Of a stretch of 6,464 bases of DNA, positions 4,490 to 6,464 are shown in pieces. Every line of letters starts with the position of its first letter. Within the stretch, counting starts at the first letter, position 1. Origin of the DNA: Anaerolineaceae bacterium (GTDB lineage: Bacteria; Chloroflexota; Anaerolineae; Anaerolineales; Anaerolineaceae); assembly GCA_003448875.1 (NCBI GenBank), contig DLXG01000148.1, positions 1 through 6,464 on the forward strand, given 5' to 3'. The notes under the pieces are model-generated. The model was not told where the DNA came from and did no database searches. It saw only the letters and a program-made list of their open reading frames with translations. The position numbers and the translations under genes were made by a program.

Positions 4490-4990
4490 ATGCTCCATCT
4501 CTTGACCGGTGCCGGGATACTGGTATGTGCCATTCAAGCCATTCGTTCCCGGCGCTTGATTGTATCGGCATTGTGGCTGGCCGGCACCAGTGCTCTGGTT
4601 GCGCTGGAATTGTATCTGCTTGGCGCACCTGAGATCGGTGTGATCGAATTGAGTGTGGGTGCCGGGCTGGTAACGGTTTTATTTGTTTTTGCTATTAACC
4701 TGACCGGAGAAGAAGCCACCGACCTGAAAGGGTTGATCAAAGAACCGCTGACAGTCGTGATGAGTGTGCTCTTCATTGTCCTGCTGGGGATTTTATTAGT
4801 ACCGGCAGTTGACCGTGCTGCACCGGCATTGGGCGAAGCCAGCCTGAAGATCGTTTTGTGGGGCAACCGCCAGCTGGATGTGATCTTGCAGGCGGTGTTG
4901 GTGTTTTGCGGTGTAATGGGTGTGTTGGGCCTGTTGAGTGAAAAGGAAACAGACTCGGCAGGACAGACTCATTCGGAGGACATGGAATGA
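4490..4990 (+). CDS. NuoJ/MbhD-E-like membrane subunit of an ion-translocating complex
   Basis: The 166-residue hydrophobic protein has about five predicted membrane helices: roughly 2-17, 24-46, 53-72, 87-107 and 130-149. The segment LLGAPEIGVIELSVGAGL (43-60), with E48 and E53, matches the MbhD/MrpA-C-terminal (DUF4040) signature. The following VTVLFVFAINLTGEE resembles the NuoJ third-helix region. The C-terminal LWGNRQLDVILQAVLVF (123-139) and GVMGVLGLL resemble the MbhE part of MrpA/MbhE (the region normally reading RxxDTLGE). It therefore looks like MbhD and MbhE joined in one chain, equivalent to NuoJ of complex I. Such subunits form part of the ion path next to the antiporter-like subunits in the cytoplasmic membrane. 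The ribosome binding site GGAGGA is 9 bases upstream. The stop overlaps the next start (ATGA), indicating translational coupling. The C-terminal tail is hydrophilic. Confidence 0.75.
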   Translation: MLHLLTGAGILVCAIQAIRSRRLIVSALWLAGTSALVALELYLLGAPEIGVIELSVGAGLVTVLFVFAINLTGEEATDLKGLIKEPLTVVMSVLFIVLLGILLVPAVDRAAPALGEASLKIVLWGNRQLDVILQAVLVFCGVMGVLGLLSEKETDSAGQTHSEDME

Positions 4991-5298
4991 CCATATCCGT
5001 TCCAAATGTGGTAATTTTGATTGTGATTGGTCTGCTGGGGGTGGGTATCTACGCCCTTTTGACCGTGCGAAATTTGATCAAGGTGGTGGTGGCGCTGCAA
5101 ATCATTGTCAAGGCAGCCATGCTGGCACTGGTACTTGCCGGACGCTTGCAGGGTCAGGAAAACCTCGGGCAGAGCCTGGCGCTGACCGTGATTGTGGCCG
5201 ATACCATCGTGGCGGTGGTGGGGCTGGCGCTGGCTGTGCAGGTGCGCCGGGTTATCGGCAGTCTGGATTTGAAAGCCCTGACCTCATTGCGGAGGTAG
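4987..5298 (+). CDS. NuoK/MrpC (MbhG)-like membrane subunit
   Basis: The 103-residue protein has three helices (about 8-26, 31-52, 63-86), the usual size and topology of NuoK/MrpC/MbhG. Family features are GIYALLTVRNLIKVVVALQI (20-39) and LALTVIVADTIVAVVGLALA (64-83). The position of the key NuoK membrane glutamate (E36 in E. coli, in the GLEIM motif) is Q38 here. MrpC proteins also lack that Glu, and the second half aligns without gaps to the MrpC pattern LTAIVISF, so MrpC/MbhG affinity is favoured. D72 is the only acidic residue in the last helix. In this family the subunit packs between the NuoJ-like and antiporter subunits and helps form the ion channel. It overlaps the upstream gene by 4 bp (Shine-Dalgarno GGAGG at 4975-4979), and its stop is 3 bp before the next ATG. 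Confidence 0.8.
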   Translation: MTISVPNVVILIVIGLLGVGIYALLTVRNLIKVVVALQIIVKAAMLALVLAGRLQGQENLGQSLALTVIVADTIVAVVGLALAVQVRRVIGSLDLKALTSLRR

Positions 5299-5301
5299 CC
5301 T

Positions 5302-6464
5302 ATGGCGATCATCTGGCTGAGTTTGACCATTGGTTTACCGTGGCTTGGGGCACTGATTGTCTGGCTGGCGGGTGACCGTCAGGAAAAATTGACCCATTGG
5401 CTTGCAGTAGCATTTTCGGTTGCTTCGGGTGCGGCAAGTCTGTTGCTGCTGCCCTATGGCAAAGAACGGCTGGTTTATTCAATCCCAATCGGGGGTGTGT
5501 TTGGAGATTTCACCTTTGTGGTGGATGGACTGGGGGTCTTTCTGGCGGCAATCGCCAACGTAGTCGGCTCACTGGCAGTGATTTTCTCGGTAGATTACAT
5601 GCACGGCGAACACCAGCTGGCCCGCTATTACGCCTTTGTGCTGTTTTTTATCGGCGGTATGGCCGGGCTGGTGCTGACCAGTAACTTGCTGCTGATGTTC
5701 TTCTTCTGGGAAATTACAGCCCTGTGTTCTTATGCCCTGATTTCCTTTCATAATGACGATCCAAAAGCGGTTGCTGGCGGTATTAAAGCCCTGATCATCA
5801 CGCAACTGGGCGGGATTGGTTTGCTGGCCGGTGCCTTGCTGCTGTATGTATATACCGGCAGCAATGATTTTCATGCCCTGCTTGAAAATCCGGCTATCCT
5901 GCCGGCGGGAGCGCTGGCGTGGATGGGGTTCGGTTGTTTGATTGCCGCGGCGGCCAAATCGGCGCAGTTCCCCTTCCAAACCTGGTTGCCGGATGCGATG
6001 GAAGCCCCCACACCGATCAGCGCGTTGATTCATGCGGCAACGATGGTCAACGCGGGGGTGTATCTGCTGGCGCGCTTTTACCCCGCCTTTGCAGAGGTAA
6101 CCGGCTGGCGGGAGGCGGTCATGATTTGCGGTATGCTCTCCGCTCTGCTGGCGGCCTTGATGGCGATGGTGGCCACCGACTTAAAACGCGTTCTGGCTTA
6201 TTCTACGGTTTCACAACTGGGCTTCATGGTCTATGCGGTTGGGGCCGGGGGAGTCTTTGCCAGCCAGTTCCATCTGCTCAGCCATTCGGTTTTTAAGGCG
6301 CTTCTGTTCCTTGCCGCTGGTGCAGTCATTCACTCGGTTGGGACGCGTGATATGCGCCAGATGGGCGGCTTGGGAAAGGACATGCCCTTGACGCGGGGTG
6401 TGTTTGTGATTGGCGGCCTGGCGCTGGCGGGCATTCCCATCTTCAACGGTTTTTGGAGTAAAGA
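5302..6464 (+). CDS. NuoL/MrpA-type proton-translocating antiporter subunit (3' end outside window)
   Basis: The frame is open from ATG 5302 to the right edge, giving 387 residues of a protein normally about 500-650 long or more. The Shine-Dalgarno GGAGGT (5291-5296) overlaps the preceding stop. Proton_antipo_M features in order are: FFFWEITALCSYALISF (133-149) with E137, the TM5 glutamate; AAAAKSAQFPFQTWLPDAME (215-234) with K219, the TM7 lysine; APTPISALIHAATMVNAGVY (235-254) with H244; DLKRVLAYSTVSQLGFM (293-309); and FHLLSHSVFKALLFLAAGAV (323-342) with H328 and K332, the TM8 lysine. H344 and RDMRQMGGL follow, and the visible part ends at AGIPIFNGFWSK. The residues for the charge relay of ion-pumping subunits are intact, so it should be functional. 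The N-terminal part (VDGLGVFLAAI, VIFSVDYM) is typical of NuoL/MrpA/HyfB. Whether the ion is H+ or Na+ and which electron-transfer module it serves cannot be told here. Confidence 0.9.
   Translation, partial: MAIIWLSLTIGLPWLGALIVWLAGDRQEKLTHWLAVAFSVASGAASLLLLPYGKERLVYSIPIGGVFGDFTFVVDGLGVFLAAIANVVGSLAVIFSVDYMHGEHQLARYYAFVLFFIGGMAGLVLTSNLLLMFFFWEITALCSYALISFHNDDPKAVAGGIKALIITQLGGIGLLAGALLLYVYTGSNDFHALLENPAILPAGALAWMGFGCLIAAAAKSAQFPFQTWLPDAMEAPTPISALIHAATMVNAGVYLLARFYPAFAEVTGWREAVMICGMLSALLAALMAMVATDLKRVLAYSTVSQLGFMVYAVGAGGVFASQFHLLSHSVFKALLFLAAGAVIHSVGTRDMRQMGGLGKDMPLTRGVFVIGGLALAGIPIFNGFWSK

Noticed and set aside
4938..5375. 145-codon + strand frame overlapping the NuoJ-, NuoK- and NuoL-like genes
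   Set aside because: Its product is Gly/Ala/Arg-rich with no membrane segments, and it overlaps three clear family members in other frames.
5397..6296. Open frames at 5397-5684, 5919-6296 (+) and 5569-6033 (-)
   Set aside because: All lie within the intact NuoL/MrpA-type frame that starts at 5302 and runs through the window edge with all key motifs.
1..6464. Mobile element, CRISPR, tRNA, defence system or toxin-antitoxin pair
   Set aside because: No transposase, integrase, terminal repeats, spaced direct repeats, cloverleaf or known defence domain was found on either strand.

Overview
The window looks like a chromosomal segment from a bacterium of the Chloroflexota (Anaerolineae-like). That placement is an inference from the gene mix: a bacterial alpha-2-macroglobulin, a stand-alone PHA-regulator/phasin pair, and a J-K-L type ion-translocating membrane module. 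No rRNA or other marker gene is present to confirm it. No tRNA, rRNA, CRISPR array, insertion sequence or phage gene was seen.

Left part (1-1777). The 3' end of an alpha-2-macroglobulin-family gene runs in from the left on the + strand and stops only 11 bp from the end of a convergent - strand pair. That pair is a phasin-like gene (first transcribed) followed by a gene with the PhaR/PHB-accumulation-regulator DNA-binding domain. The pair has a near-consensus promoter (TTGACA, 17 bp, TATAAA) whose spacer and start region each hold a copy of a 15-bp palindrome, TAACGCAsTGCGTTA. This is a clear repressor-controlled arrangement. Two terminator-like hairpins lie inside the PhaR-like coding sequence, where they could stop transcripts coming from the convergent macroglobulin gene.

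Middle part (1778-4281). An AT-rich divergent region carries a strong + strand promoter (TTGACT, 16 bp, TATAAT) and a leader of about 235 nt. The leader contains long-range inverted repeats and a five-codon upstream ORF with its own ribosome binding site. It precedes a 694-residue protein that I cannot assign to a family. That protein has a charged Cys-containing N-terminus, a six-proline linker, a probable beta-sandwich (IPT/TIG-like) region and one strong transmembrane helix near the C-terminus. A 15-bp-stem terminator follows it.

Right part (4282-6464). A regulatory region contains a perfect CRP-type site (TGTGA-N6-TCACA). It sits at the class II distance from an extended -10 element. It is followed by a tightly coupled operon of three membrane-protein genes: a NuoJ/MbhD-E-like subunit, a NuoK/MrpC-like subunit, and the first 387 residues of a NuoL/MrpA-type antiporter subunit that runs off the right edge. 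Together they look like the start of the proton/sodium-pumping arm of an Mrp-, Mbh- or complex I-related machine, probably under Crp/Fnr-family control. Functions are family-level inferences; regulatory sites are read from sequence only.
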